From assembly GCF_013409865.1 (NCBI RefSeq), contig NZ_JACCBM010000001.1, forward strand, positions 310,001 to 374,000: a stretch of 64,000 nt of DNA, written 5' to 3'. Made by a program: the position numbers and the translations under genes. Positions 44,954 through 53,489 of the stretch are shown here, in pieces. The notes under the pieces are model-generated. The model made no database searches. It was not told the origin of the DNA and worked only from the letters and a program-made list of their open reading frames with translations. The stretch comes from Herbiconiux flava (GTDB lineage: Bacteria; Actinomycetota; Actinomycetes; Actinomycetales; Microbacteriaceae). Every line of letters starts with the position of its first letter. Position 1 is the first letter of the stretch.

Positions 44954-47341
44954 TCAGAACCCGCAGGGCGCGAGCTGCTGCACGGCGGGCGTGAGCGCCG
45001 TGGTGCCGCCGAGCAGCACGACGTCGTCGGCGCCGAGCCGGGCGATGCCGGCGAGCACCCCGCGGGGCACGCAGTCCCCGGGCACGACGTACAGCGGCGC
45101 ATCCTGGAGCCCCGCGAGCACCCCGCCGGCCAGCGCGTCGGGGAAGTTCAGGCCGGTCGCCAGGTAGACGGTGTCCGCCTCGTCGAAGGCGTCGGCGTTC
45201 AGGGCGACGGAGGTCGCGTAGCGGTCGTCGCCGCTCACCCGGGTGACGGCGGCCGGAACCCCGGCGCTGAGCGAGTCGAGCACGCCCTCCGAAACGCTGA
45301 AGCGGCCGCCCGCGACGGTCAGCGACGTGCTCTTCAGGGTCTGGAAGAGCTCGAGGGTGGGCGTGTCCGCTGCCGCCGCCGGGCCGTTCACGAGCACCAC
45401 CGGCTGACCCTTCGAGCCCGCCGCGCCACCCGCCGAGAGGGCGTCGGCGAAGCCGCCGCCGGTCGCCACGTAGGCCTGGGGCGCCGACCCGAAGGCGTCG
45501 GCCACGACGGCCCGGCTCGCGGCGTAGCGGTCGGCTCCGGCCAGGCGGTCGACCCGCGCATCCGGAACCAGCTGCTGCAGTTCCGCGCGCACGGCGTCGC
45601 GCACCGAGTCGGTGCCGCCGACGATCACGATGCGCGCCGGCTTCAGTGCGGCGATCTTCGCGGCGACGACCTCGGGCACCGAGTCGGGGAGCACCGGCAG
45701 CAGGGGGCCGCCCTTCGCGACGGCGGCGGGACCGGCGCTGAGCGCATCCGGGTAGTTGGTGCCCGTGGCCACGTAGACCACGGGGGCGGTGCCGGGGAAG
45801 GCCTGGTCGGCGACCGCCACGGCCACGTCGAAGCGGGTCGCGCCGTCGAGCCGGTCGACCGCCGGGCGGTCGGCGACGAGCACCGTGCCGGTGACGGCCG
45901 GCGAGCGCTGGAGGCCTGCGCCGTAGCTCGTGAAGAGACTGACGCCGTGACTGCCGGCGCCGAGGCCCGCTGCGTCCGGGATCGACCACCGGCCGTCGGC
46001 GCCGACCGGGATCAGCCGCTCGGGACCGCCGTCGACGGAGAGGTGCACGGTGTGGCGCAGTCCGCCGCCCGGCACGGTGCCGGTGGCCGCCTCGCCACGG
46101 TAGAGCGGCACGCCGCCGAGCAGGGTGTCGCTGCCGGGGGCCGAGACCGAGACGAGGGGCTCCCACGAGGTCTGCACGTCGAGGGCGCTCTCGAAGAACT
46201 GCGAGTCGATCGGGAAGGAGCCGGTGGTGCGGCCGGTCTCGCCGCAGCCCGTCTTGTAGTCGCCGAAGGAGATGACACCGACCGCGTAGGAGCCCGAGAT
46301 GACGGCACCGCCGCTGTCGCCGGTGAGCGCGCAGACGTTCGAGAGGAAGGCGTTGACGTCGGTCGTGCCGATCGTCGAGGCCCTGTCGACGGCGCTGACG
46401 GTGCCGCAGGTCCACCCGGTCTTCCGGCCCGACTTGCAGATGCTCTGGTTCACGACGGCCCGGGTGTAGTCGCGCACCGTGGCTCGCTGGCCCGCATCGG
46501 CCGAGCCCTGGTTGCCGCCCCAGCTGCCGACGGCGGGCACCGGGGTCCAGGCGGGGGCCGTGGCGTAGAGGGCGGTGTCGTAGTAGTCGCCGAACTTCAG
46601 AGAAGCGGACAACGGGGAGCCGAGGTGGGTGCCGGCGACGGTCGGGTTCTGGCCCGGGCGCTGCTGCTCGAGCGAGAAGACGCGGCCGCCGTACGCGGCA
46701 CCCGGGGTGACGCAGTGGCCGGCGGTGAGGAACTGGGCGGCGCCGGTCGCGGTGTCGACACCGTTGAAGCCGACGGAGCAGAAGTAGTCGTAGACGCCCT
46801 TGTGGTCGTAGTAGCCCTGGCCGCCGACGAGGTCGCGCAGCAGCTCGGCGTCGGGGAGGTCGACCCTCTGGCGGGCGGGGGCGCCGGGCGTGCCGGGCTG
46901 CTCGCCGGGCTCGCCGGGGGCGGCCGGCTGCTCGCCCACCTCGGCGATCGCGCCGGCCTGCTCGACGGCGGACGCGTCGGCCTCGGTCGGCACCGACACC
47001 ACGAGCTCGGTGCCTTCGAGCCGTGAGCCGAGCACCGTGGTGCCGGCGGCCTCGAGCGCGTCGACGACCCCGACGGCGGTCGCCGCCGCGTCGGCCTGCG
47101 CGTAGAACTGCTCGGGCGTGATGCCGAGGTCGCGCCGGAGCGCCTCGGCGAGCTCGGGCGGCGCCTCGGCGGCCTCGGCGGCGTAGGCCTGGAGCGGGAA
47201 GTCACCCATCACCACCGGGCCCGGATCGACGGGCGCGGGCGTCTCGTCGGCGCGCGCGGCCGACGCCGGAACCGCGAGGAGCGCCCCCGCGAGCAGGGCG
47301 ACGGCGGTCAGCGACCCGGTGACGGCGGTGCGGACGGTCAT
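44954..47341 (-). CDS. secreted S1 (alpha-lytic-like) serine protease with three cell-wall-binding 2 repeats, paralogue 1
   Basis: 795 residues. Sec signal peptide (TAVTGSLTAVALLAGALLAV, cleavage near ASAARA), a pro-region like alpha-lytic proteases (ELAEALRRDLGITPEQFYAQ), then a chymotrypsin-fold protease with His in FLTAGHC (about 208), Asp in YDTALYA (about 254) and Ser in TGDSGGAV (about 342). A linker domain follows (about 395-490), and three CWB2 repeats (about 494-595, 596-695, 696-795) with TGTNYPDALSAG, GADRYAASRAVV and ATGLNFPDALAG. A Cys pair (PGDCVP and the terminal PCGF) may close the last repeat. It is predicted to be anchored in the wall through CWB2. GAGAGG precedes the ATG. 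Confidence 0.9.
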   Translation of the reverse strand: MTVRTAVTGSLTAVALLAGALLAVPASAARADETPAPVDPGPVVMGDFPLQAYAAEAAEAPPELAEALRRDLGITPEQFYAQADAAATAVGVVDALEAAGTTVLGSRLEGTELVVSVPTEADASAVEQAGAIAEVGEQPAAPGEPGEQPGTPGAPARQRVDLPDAELLRDLVGGQGYYDHKGVYDYFCSVGFNGVDTATGAAQFLTAGHCVTPGAAYGGRVFSLEQQRPGQNPTVAGTHLGSPLSASLKFGDYYDTALYATAPAWTPVPAVGSWGGNQGSADAGQRATVRDYTRAVVNQSICKSGRKTGWTCGTVSAVDRASTIGTTDVNAFLSNVCALTGDSGGAVISGSYAVGVISFGDYKTGCGETGRTTGSFPIDSQFFESALDVQTSWEPLVSVSAPGSDTLLGGVPLYRGEAATGTVPGGGLRHTVHLSVDGGPERLIPVGADGRWSIPDAAGLGAGSHGVSLFTSYGAGLQRSPAVTGTVLVADRPAVDRLDGATRFDVAVAVADQAFPGTAPVVYVATGTNYPDALSAGPAAVAKGGPLLPVLPDSVPEVVAAKIAALKPARIVIVGGTDSVRDAVRAELQQLVPDARVDRLAGADRYAASRAVVADAFGSAPQAYVATGGGFADALSAGGAAGSKGQPVVLVNGPAAAADTPTLELFQTLKSTSLTVAGGRFSVSEGVLDSLSAGVPAAVTRVSGDDRYATSVALNADAFDEADTVYLATGLNFPDALAGGVLAGLQDAPLYVVPGDCVPRGVLAGIARLGADDVVLLGGTTALTPAVQQLAPCGF

Positions 47342-47402
47342 GGTGCTGCCTCTCGGTCGGCCGAGGGCGCGTGCCGCCACCCGAGGGCAGTCCAGGTGAT
47401 CG

Positions 47403-47457
47403 GAGTCCCCCGGCTCGATCCCCTTCATCGTACGTCGCCGCCCCGAGCCGCCGTCAA
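47403..47457 (-). promoter_or_regulatory. promoter and 5' leader element of protease paralogue 1
   Basis: Read on the minus strand: -35 TTGACG (47457-47452), 19-bp spacer, -10 TACGAT (47432-47427), then 9 nt and the 15-bp element CGAGCCGGGGGACTC (47417-47403). A further 61 nt separate the element from the ATG. In RNA, GAG and CTC can pair across a CCGGGGGA loop, and flanking GATC sequences extend the stem in this copy. Confidence 0.6.
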
Positions 47458-47486
47458 CCGCGCGGGTCGACCGCGTCGGCGGCCGC

Positions 47487-49850
47487 TCAGAACCCGCAGG
47501 GCGTCAGCGCCGCCACCGCCGGGCTCAGCGCGTTCACGCCGCCGAACAGCACGATCCGCGTCGCGCCGAGCGTCTTCACGTCGGCGAGCACCCCCTGCGG
47601 CACGCAGTCGCCCGGCACCACGTAGAGCGGAGCATCCGATTTGCCGGCCAGCACGGCCCCGGCGAGGGCGTCGGGGAAGTTGGTGCCGGTCGCGAGGTAG
47701 ACGGTGTCGCTCGAGGCGAACGCAGAGCGGTTCAGCGCGATCGAGGTCTGGTAGCGGTCGGCCGCCGAGACCCGGTCGACGGATGCGGGAACCGCCCTGA
47801 GGGAGGTCTTCACTCCCTCGGACACCGAGTTGGGCCCGCCCACCACGGTGATGCTCGTCGTCTTCAGCGAGCGCAGGAGCGACAGGGTCGGAGCATCCGC
47901 CGCCGTCGCGCCGCCGTTCACCAGCACCACCGGCTCGAGCGCGGAGCCGGCCGCCCCACCCGCCGAGAGGGCGTCGGGGAAGTTGCCGCCCGTGGCCGTG
48001 TACGCGTGCGTCGCCTCGTCGAAGACGGCAGCGACCACCGCGCGACTCGCCTCGTAGCGGTCCGCACCCGAGAGCCGCTCGACCGCGACCCCGTCGACCA
48101 GTCCGCGGAGCGTCGTGACGACCGCCGACGACACGGCCGCCGTGCCGCCGACCACGACGATGCGCTGCGGGGCGAGGGCCCGGATCTCGTCCGCCACCGC
48201 GGTCGGCACCCCGGTCGGGGTGACCAGCAGCAGCGGCCCGCCCTCGGCGACCGCCGCCGGGGCGGCGCTGAGCGCATCCGGGTAGTTCAGACCGGTCGCC
48301 ACGTAGACGACCGGTGCTGTCGTCGGGAAGGACGCCTGGGCGACCTTCACGGCGCCCTCGAACCGGTCGGCGCCGGCGATCCGCTCGACGTCGCCGACGA
48401 ACAGGGTGCCCGAGACGGAGGCCGAGCGCGACTGCGCGTCGTCGGGGCCGAACGTCGAGTACGCCGTGTAGCTGTGGGCGCCGGGCGTGAGACCGGCCAC
48501 CGACACGTTCCACGAGCGGTCGGTGAAGACGTCGGCGAGGTGGGACGGGCCGCCGTCGACGCTGATCGTGACCGCGTAGTTGCCCGTGCCGCTCGGCAGC
48601 GTCCCGGTGATCGGCTTGCCCGCCGCCATCACGGCGTTCACCACCGGCCGGGGTGCCTCGACCTTCAGCCACCAGTTCGTCGCCAGGGTCACGATCGAGC
48701 CGTAGGGCTGGCCGCCCTCGGAGCCGCCGATCATGGGGAAGACCGCGGTGACACCCGACGGGGTGCAGGAGTCCTCGGTGCCGCCGGAGATGAGGCCCAG
48801 GGCATACGGGCCGGACACGACCGCGCCGCCACTGTCGCCGTGGTCGCTGCAGAGCCCGCGGACGATGTCGACGTTGACCTCTTCGCCGCTCACGGGGATC
48901 AGCTGGTCGACCGAATCGACGATGCCGCAGCTCCAGCCGGTCGTGCGGCCCGACTTGCAGACGCTCTGACCCTCGATGGCGTCGCCGTAGTCGCGGACGG
49001 GCTGGGGCGTGCCCGAGGTCACCGAGCCGTTGTTGGCGCCGGAGTTGTAGGTGCCGACCACGCCACGGGCGTTCCAGCCCGACGCGGAGTCGACGAGGCC
49101 GGCGTCGAACTCGCCGCCGAAGCGGAAGCTCCCGGCGACCTGCTGCCCCAAGCGGGCACCGAGGCGGCCGTTCGGGTCGTTCGGTCGGCTCTCGATGATC
49201 TGATCGACCCGGCCGTCGTCTCCGGGGAGCTCGCAGTGGCCGGCGGTGACGAACCGCGCCCCGCCGCTCGCCCGGTCGATGCCGTTGAACGCCGTCGAGC
49301 AGGAGTAGCCGCCGGTGGAGTCGGCGAAGTAGTAGCCCTGACCGCCCACGAGGTCGGCGAACGACTCGAACTCCTCGCCCGCGTAGACGTCGCGACCGGA
49401 AGCCGCGCCCACCTCGGCGACGGCGTTCGCCGCCTCGACGGCGGCGGCGTCGTCGGCGCTCTCGACGGTCACGACGAGGCGGGTGCCCTCCAGGCGGGAC
49501 GAGGCCACCGCCACGCCCTCGAGCTTCAACGCGTCGACCACCTGCGTGGCGGCGGCGGCCGCGTCGGCGTTGGCCAGGTACTCCTCCGGCGTCGAGCCGA
49601 GGTCGGCCGACAGCGCCTCGACCAGCTCGGGCGGCAGCTCGGCGGCGGCCGCGGCGTAGGTCTCGAGCGGGAGGTCGGGCATCACTGGGCGCTCGGCGGG
49701 GGCGGAAGGAGCGCTCGGCGCGGGCGTCGGCTGCTCGTCCGCCCCGGCGGCGGGGGCCCCGAGGAGGGTGCCGGCCGCGAGGGCGGCGACGGTCAGGGCG
49801 CCGAGCACGCCGGCACGGCGGAGACGGGGGCGGCGAGCGCGCAGGTGCAC
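47487..49850 (-). CDS. secreted S1 (alpha-lytic-like) serine protease with three cell-wall-binding 2 repeats, paralogue 2
   Basis: 787 residues with the same plan as its neighbour: signal peptide (RRAGVLGALTVAALAAGTLL), pro-region (LPPELVEALSADLGSTPEEY), protease with His in FVTAGHC (about 202), Asp in EFDAGLVD (about 249) and Ser in HGDSGGAV (about 338), linker domain, three CWB2 repeats from about 490 (AGADRFEGAVKV, SGADRYEASRAVV, SAADRYQTSIAL) and terminal PCGF. I choose GTG 49850 as start: AGAGG lies 5 nt upstream as in paralogue 1 and the leader lengths match; the ATG at 49940 would translate the promoter and leader element. Lies downstream of a lipoprotein gene on the same strand but has its own promoter. 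Confidence 0.9.
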   Translation of the reverse strand: MHLRARRPRLRRAGVLGALTVAALAAGTLLGAPAAGADEQPTPAPSAPSAPAERPVMPDLPLETYAAAAAELPPELVEALSADLGSTPEEYLANADAAAAATQVVDALKLEGVAVASSRLEGTRLVVTVESADDAAAVEAANAVAEVGAASGRDVYAGEEFESFADLVGGQGYYFADSTGGYSCSTAFNGIDRASGGARFVTAGHCELPGDDGRVDQIIESRPNDPNGRLGARLGQQVAGSFRFGGEFDAGLVDSASGWNARGVVGTYNSGANNGSVTSGTPQPVRDYGDAIEGQSVCKSGRTTGWSCGIVDSVDQLIPVSGEEVNVDIVRGLCSDHGDSGGAVVSGPYALGLISGGTEDSCTPSGVTAVFPMIGGSEGGQPYGSIVTLATNWWLKVEAPRPVVNAVMAAGKPITGTLPSGTGNYAVTISVDGGPSHLADVFTDRSWNVSVAGLTPGAHSYTAYSTFGPDDAQSRSASVSGTLFVGDVERIAGADRFEGAVKVAQASFPTTAPVVYVATGLNYPDALSAAPAAVAEGGPLLLVTPTGVPTAVADEIRALAPQRIVVVGGTAAVSSAVVTTLRGLVDGVAVERLSGADRYEASRAVVAAVFDEATHAYTATGGNFPDALSAGGAAGSALEPVVLVNGGATAADAPTLSLLRSLKTTSITVVGGPNSVSEGVKTSLRAVPASVDRVSAADRYQTSIALNRSAFASSDTVYLATGTNFPDALAGAVLAGKSDAPLYVVPGDCVPQGVLADVKTLGATRIVLFGGVNALSPAVAALTPCGF

Positions 49851-49913
49851 GGGGGCCTCTCGATCGTGCCGAGAGCGGATGTCGCCATCCGGGGTGTCGT
49901 CGCTGACGCTCAC

Positions 49914-49944
49914 GAGTCCCCCGGCTCGGATCGTGCTCATCCTA
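49914..49944 (-). promoter_or_regulatory. promoter and 5' leader element of protease paralogue 2
   Basis: -10 TAGGAT (49944-49939) is followed by 10 nt and the element CGAGCCGGGGGACTC (49928-49914), identical to that of paralogue 1; 63 nt separate it from the GTG. The loop CGGGGG could also pair with CCCCCG directly before the start codon in this copy. The remaining spacer to 50070 shows nothing else recognisable. Confidence 0.6.
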
Positions 49945-50070
49945 TGGTCGCCGGCGGGCACGATCCGGGCCGCGCGGCGTCCCAGTTCGGGGGCCAAGCG
50001 GGGCCGGCGGAGCGGAAGCACGGCCGAGCGTGCCGAGTCCGGAGGCCCGCCCGACCCTCGCCGCGCCGGG

Positions 50071-51507
50071 TCAGTCCTGCGACTCGAGGAGGGCTGCCGC
50101 GTCGGCGACCTGGCCGAAGAAGAGGGCCTGGTCGGTGAGCTCGGCCGGGTCGCCGGAGGAGCCCTGGATGCTGATCGTGAAGGCGCGTCCGTCGGAGCGC
50201 TCGAGGTACCAGGAGCCCGCCAGCACGCCGACCGAGCTGCCACCCTTGAAGGCGATGTACGACCACGCGTCGCTCCCGGTGATCTCCTCGCCGAGCCCGG
50301 GGTTGATCGCCAGGATCTCCCGCACCGGCGCACCCGTCGGCGCCTCCGCCTTCTGCTGCAGCCCGCGGTGCACGGCGACGAGGTCGTCGGGCGTGGTGAA
50401 CCAGTCGAGCCCCTGCTCCCAGACCGGGGTCGTCACGGCGGCGACGTCGACGTCCAGCAGCCCCGTGGGGAGGCCGGCCAGCAGCGCACGGCGACCGTCC
50501 GCGTCGGCCGAGGCCCACTCCGCGGCCGACGAGGGAGAGCCCCAGCCGAGCTCGAACAGGGCCCGCGTCGTCAGCAACGGGGTGTTCTCGGCGGGGTCGT
50601 GGTGGCCGAGGTCGGCGAACGACCGCTCCACCGCCTCCGGCCCCACCGTCGCGATCAGCAGGTCGGTCGCCGTGTTGTCGCTCTCCGAGATCATCGCGGC
50701 AGCCGCATCCTGGACCGTGATGACCGTGCCGCTCGGCTCGGTGCGGAGGTCGCCCGAGGGCAGGCTCTTCACCGCGTCGGTGAGGGTCAGCGGGGTGTCC
50801 CAGGCGAGCGTGCCGGCCCCGACCGCGTCGGCGACCGCGCCGAGCACGTAGAGCTTGAACATCGAGCCCGAGGGCTTCGACTCGTCGGGGTCGCTCTGGC
50901 CGGGGCTCGTCGCCTCGAGGATGCGCTCCCCGCTCGTCACGTCGGTGACGACGAGCGTGGTGTCGGAGGCGAACTGCGCGATCGTGTCGTCGAGCTCCTG
51001 CCACGAGGCCGCCGGCACCCGGTCGGCCGCCGAGGGGCTGAACAGGATGCCGTTGATCAGCTCCTCCCCGTCGAGCGAGAGCTGCAGGTCGAGCTTCTGG
51101 CCGTCGCGGTCGACGATCGTGATGAGCGCCTGCCCCTCGGCCGACTGCACCGAGGTGGGCACCCAGGGGCCGGATGCGCGGAGCCCTGTGAACACCTCGG
51201 CCAGCTGCGCGGGCGTCAGCTGCGAGGCCACCGAGGGCGAGAGCCGCTCGGTGGCCTGGCCCTCGATCTGGTCGGGCTCGGTGGGCTCGGTGCTGATCGA
51301 CTCGATCACCCAGGCGGCGTGCTCGCCGACCGCGGTGTCGGGCAGGGCGACGGCGGTGGGCGATCCGCTCGAGGCGGCGGAGGCCGCCGGGGTGCCGCCG
51401 GGCGCGCCGGCGCCGCCTCCCGCGCAGCCCGCGAGCAGGGCGGCGGTCGTGAGGGCGAGGGCGGCGAGCGCCGTGCGGGCCGGGGCGGTGCGCGGTGTGG
51501 AGGGCAT
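50071..51507 (-). CDS. beta-lactamase-fold serine hydrolase lipoprotein (LpqF-like)
   Basis: 478 residues. Lipobox LAGC at about 25-28 makes it a membrane-anchored lipoprotein. Residues about 60-190 form an extra N-terminal domain (LSPSVASQLTPAQLAEVFTG), as in Cpe/LpqF proteins; the rest is a class A beta-lactamase fold with SMFK (Ser about 215), SDN (about 272) and KGG in AFKGGSS (about 420, in place of KTG). The omega-loop Glu of true lactamases is not evident, so activity on beta-lactams is doubtful; an esterase or inactive sensor is possible. GGAAGG precedes the ATG. Confidence 0.82.
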   Translation of the reverse strand: MPSTPRTAPARTALAALALTTAALLAGCAGGGAGAPGGTPAASAASSGSPTAVALPDTAVGEHAAWVIESISTEPTEPDQIEGQATERLSPSVASQLTPAQLAEVFTGLRASGPWVPTSVQSAEGQALITIVDRDGQKLDLQLSLDGEELINGILFSPSAADRVPAASWQELDDTIAQFASDTTLVVTDVTSGERILEATSPGQSDPDESKPSGSMFKLYVLGAVADAVGAGTLAWDTPLTLTDAVKSLPSGDLRTEPSGTVITVQDAAAAMISESDNTATDLLIATVGPEAVERSFADLGHHDPAENTPLLTTRALFELGWGSPSSAAEWASADADGRRALLAGLPTGLLDVDVAAVTTPVWEQGLDWFTTPDDLVAVHRGLQQKAEAPTGAPVREILAINPGLGEEITGSDAWSYIAFKGGSSVGVLAGSWYLERSDGRAFTISIQGSSGDPAELTDQALFFGQVADAAALLESQD

Positions 51508-51592
51508 GGGTCCAGCCTTCCGAGCGGGCCCGGGATGCGCATCCGGCGGCCGGGGGAACCTCCTCCCCCTCGTGGTGGAGTCGCGCATCCGC

Positions 51593-51614
51593 TATTCTTT
51601 GAATGTTCATTCAA
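51593..51614 (+). promoter_or_regulatory. promoter with TetR-type operator before the FAD oxidoreductase
   Basis: -10 TATTCT (51593-51598) is immediately followed by the perfect dyad TTGAATG-TT-CATTCAA (51599-51614), which would cover the transcription start. Its form is typical of TetR-family operators. No tetR gene lies beside it. Confidence 0.65.
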
Positions 51615-51633
51615 GGAACGGAAGCAGGCAGCC

Positions 51634-53058
51634 ATGACCCGGCCCCTCCCCGCCTACAGCCACGTGCGCCGCACCGACCCCGCGATGCTGCGGGAGTCGC
51701 TGCGCGACGCGAGCACCACGCCGTTCTGGCTCGACTCCCCCGGGGCGCCCGACCCCGAACCCCCGCTCGAAGGTGCGACGACGGCGCAGCTCGGGGTGGT
51801 CGGCGGCGGATACTGCGGGCTGTGGACGGCGCTGCGGGCCAAGGAGCGCGACCCCGCGGCCGACGTCGTGCTGCTCGAGGGCCGTCGCATCGGCTGGGCC
51901 GCCAGCGGGCGGAACGGCGGCTTCTGCGAGAGCAGCCTCACCCACGGCTCCGAGAACGGCGAGCGCCACTTCGCCCGCGAGCTCGACGTGCTCGACCGGC
52001 TCGCGGCCGAGAACTTCGCCGAGCTCGCCGCGACCCTCGAGCGCCACGGCATCGACGCCGAGTACGAGGAGACCGGCGTGCTCGTCGCCGCCACCGAACC
52101 GCACCAGGTCGAGGGGCTCCGCGCCTCGGTCGCGGGCGACGACGTCTACCTCGACCGCGCCGAGCTCGACGCGCGGTCGCTGCCCGCCGTCTACCGCGCG
52201 GCCGTGCAGAAGCACGCCGGCTACGCCTACGTGAATCCCGCGAAGCTCGCCTGGGGGCTGAAGGCCGCCTGCCTCGCCCTGGGCGTGCGCGTCTTCGAGG
52301 GCACGCCGGCGCTCGGGCTGCACGACCTCGACGATCGCGTGCGGGTCTCGACGCCGGCCGGCGCGGTCACCGCCGACCGCGTCGCCCTGGCCACGAACGG
52401 CTTCCCGTCGCTGCTGAAGCGCACGCGGCTGTACACCGTGCCGATCTACGACTACGTGCTGATGACCGAGCCGCTCAGCCCGGCGCAGCTGGCCGGGATC
52501 GGCTGGGAGGGCCGGCACGGCGTCACCGACTCGTCGCGCCAGTTCCACTACTCCCGCAAGAGCGCCGACGACCGCATCCTGTTCGGCGGCTTCGACGCGA
52601 TCTACCACCCCGGCCGCCGCATCCGGCCCGCGCAGGATCAGCGGGAGGAGACCTTCGAGGCGCTCGCCGACCACTTCTTCACCACCTATCCGTCGCTGGC
52701 GGGCATCCGCTTCACGCACAAGTGGGGCGGGATGATCGACATGTCGACGAAGCTCGTCGCCTTCCACGGCCGGGCGCTCGGCGGCAAGGCCGCGTACAGC
52801 GCCGGGTACACGGGGCTCGGGGTCGCCGCGACCCGCTTCGGCGCCGACACGATGCTCGACCTGCTGAGCGGGGAGGACAGCGAGCGCACGCGGCTGTCCA
52901 TGGCCAGGCGGAAGCCGGTGCCCGTGCCGCCCGAGCCGTTCGCGACACCGCTGATCGAGCTGATGCGCCGGGCGGTGGTGCGCTCCGACGAGCGCGGCGG
53001 CAAGGACGGGCCGCTCCTGAAGCTCGCCGACGCGTTCGGCGTGGGGTTCGACTCGTGA
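51634..53058 (+). CDS. FAD-dependent oxidoreductase of the DAO family (PuuB-like)
   Basis: 474 residues, amine or amino acid oxidase. FAD dinucleotide motif VVGGGYCGLWTALRA (about 50-64), EGRRIGWAASGRNGGFCESS typical of gamma-glutamylputrescine oxidase-like enzymes, and a C-terminal GYTGLGVAATRFGADTMLDL. No signal peptide. Substrate likely an amine; gabT in this window could act downstream but is not adjacent. AAGCAGG precedes the ATG. Its stop overlaps the GTG of the cupin gene. Confidence 0.87.
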   Translation: MTRPLPAYSHVRRTDPAMLRESLRDASTTPFWLDSPGAPDPEPPLEGATTAQLGVVGGGYCGLWTALRAKERDPAADVVLLEGRRIGWAASGRNGGFCESSLTHGSENGERHFARELDVLDRLAAENFAELAATLERHGIDAEYEETGVLVAATEPHQVEGLRASVAGDDVYLDRAELDARSLPAVYRAAVQKHAGYAYVNPAKLAWGLKAACLALGVRVFEGTPALGLHDLDDRVRVSTPAGAVTADRVALATNGFPSLLKRTRLYTVPIYDYVLMTEPLSPAQLAGIGWEGRHGVTDSSRQFHYSRKSADDRILFGGFDAIYHPGRRIRPAQDQREETFEALADHFFTTYPSLAGIRFTHKWGGMIDMSTKLVAFHGRALGGKAAYSAGYTGLGVAATRFGADTMLDLLSGEDSERTRLSMARRKPVPVPPEPFATPLIELMRRAVVRSDERGGKDGPLLKLADAFGVGFDS

Positions 53059-53447
53059 GCGGGTCGCGGATGCCCGAGCCGCCGCTGGGCGACCTCGCCC
53101 TCGTGCCCGGCCGCGCCGTCGACCTGCTCGCGCTGGCGCTGCCGCTCGCGCCGGTCGCCCCGTCCGACGTCGAGGAGGGCGAGCCGCGGGCCGGCTCCCG
53201 AACGCTGACCCGCCCGGGGAGCCCGAACAGCACCGGCGGCGAACTCGGCGTCTGGACGCTCGAACCCGGCGTGGTCACCGACGTCGAGATCGACGAGACG
53301 TTCGTCGTGGTCGCCGGCCGGGGCACCGTCGAGATCGAGGGCGGGCCCGCCGAGGAGCTGCGGCCGGGCATCCTGATGTCCCTCACGGCGGGGATGCGCA
53401 CGCGCTGGACGATCACCGAGACCCTGCGCAAGGTGTACCTGCTCTGA
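53055..53447 (+). CDS. cupin domain protein
   Basis: 130 residues of the DUF861/EutQ-like cupin type (GELGVWTLEPGVVTDVEIDE, VVVAGRGTVEIEGGPAEELR, PGILMSLTAGMRTRWTITET). Function unknown, but such a cupin commonly accompanies amine oxidases. GTG start overlaps the upstream stop (GTGA), so the two are co-translated; ATG 53070 is the alternative. Confidence 0.8.
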   Translation: MSGSRMPEPPLGDLALVPGRAVDLLALALPLAPVAPSDVEEGEPRAGSRTLTRPGSPNSTGGELGVWTLEPGVVTDVEIDETFVVVAGRGTVEIEGGPAEELRPGILMSLTAGMRTRWTITETLRKVYLL

Positions 53448-53476
53448 CGACCGGCAGGATGACCGCCCGGGCACGG

Positions 53477-53482
53477 TAGAAT
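53477..53482 (+). promoter_or_regulatory. -10 hexamer TAGAAT for leaderless purF
   Basis: 7 nt before the ATG at 53490. Confidence 0.65.
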
Positions 53483-53489
53483 CGCTGCA

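Noticed and set aside
47403..49928. c-di-AMP (ydaO) riboswitch before the protease genes
   Set aside because: The G-rich GAGCCGGGG block recalls part of it, but the GGGTGAATC-type block and the length (over 100 nt) are missing; leaders are only about 80 nt.
49851..49940. ATG at 49940 as start of protease paralogue 2
   Set aside because: It would place 30 residues before the signal peptide and translate the -10 and the conserved leader element; the GTG at 49850 has a matching ribosome site and leader length to paralogue 1.
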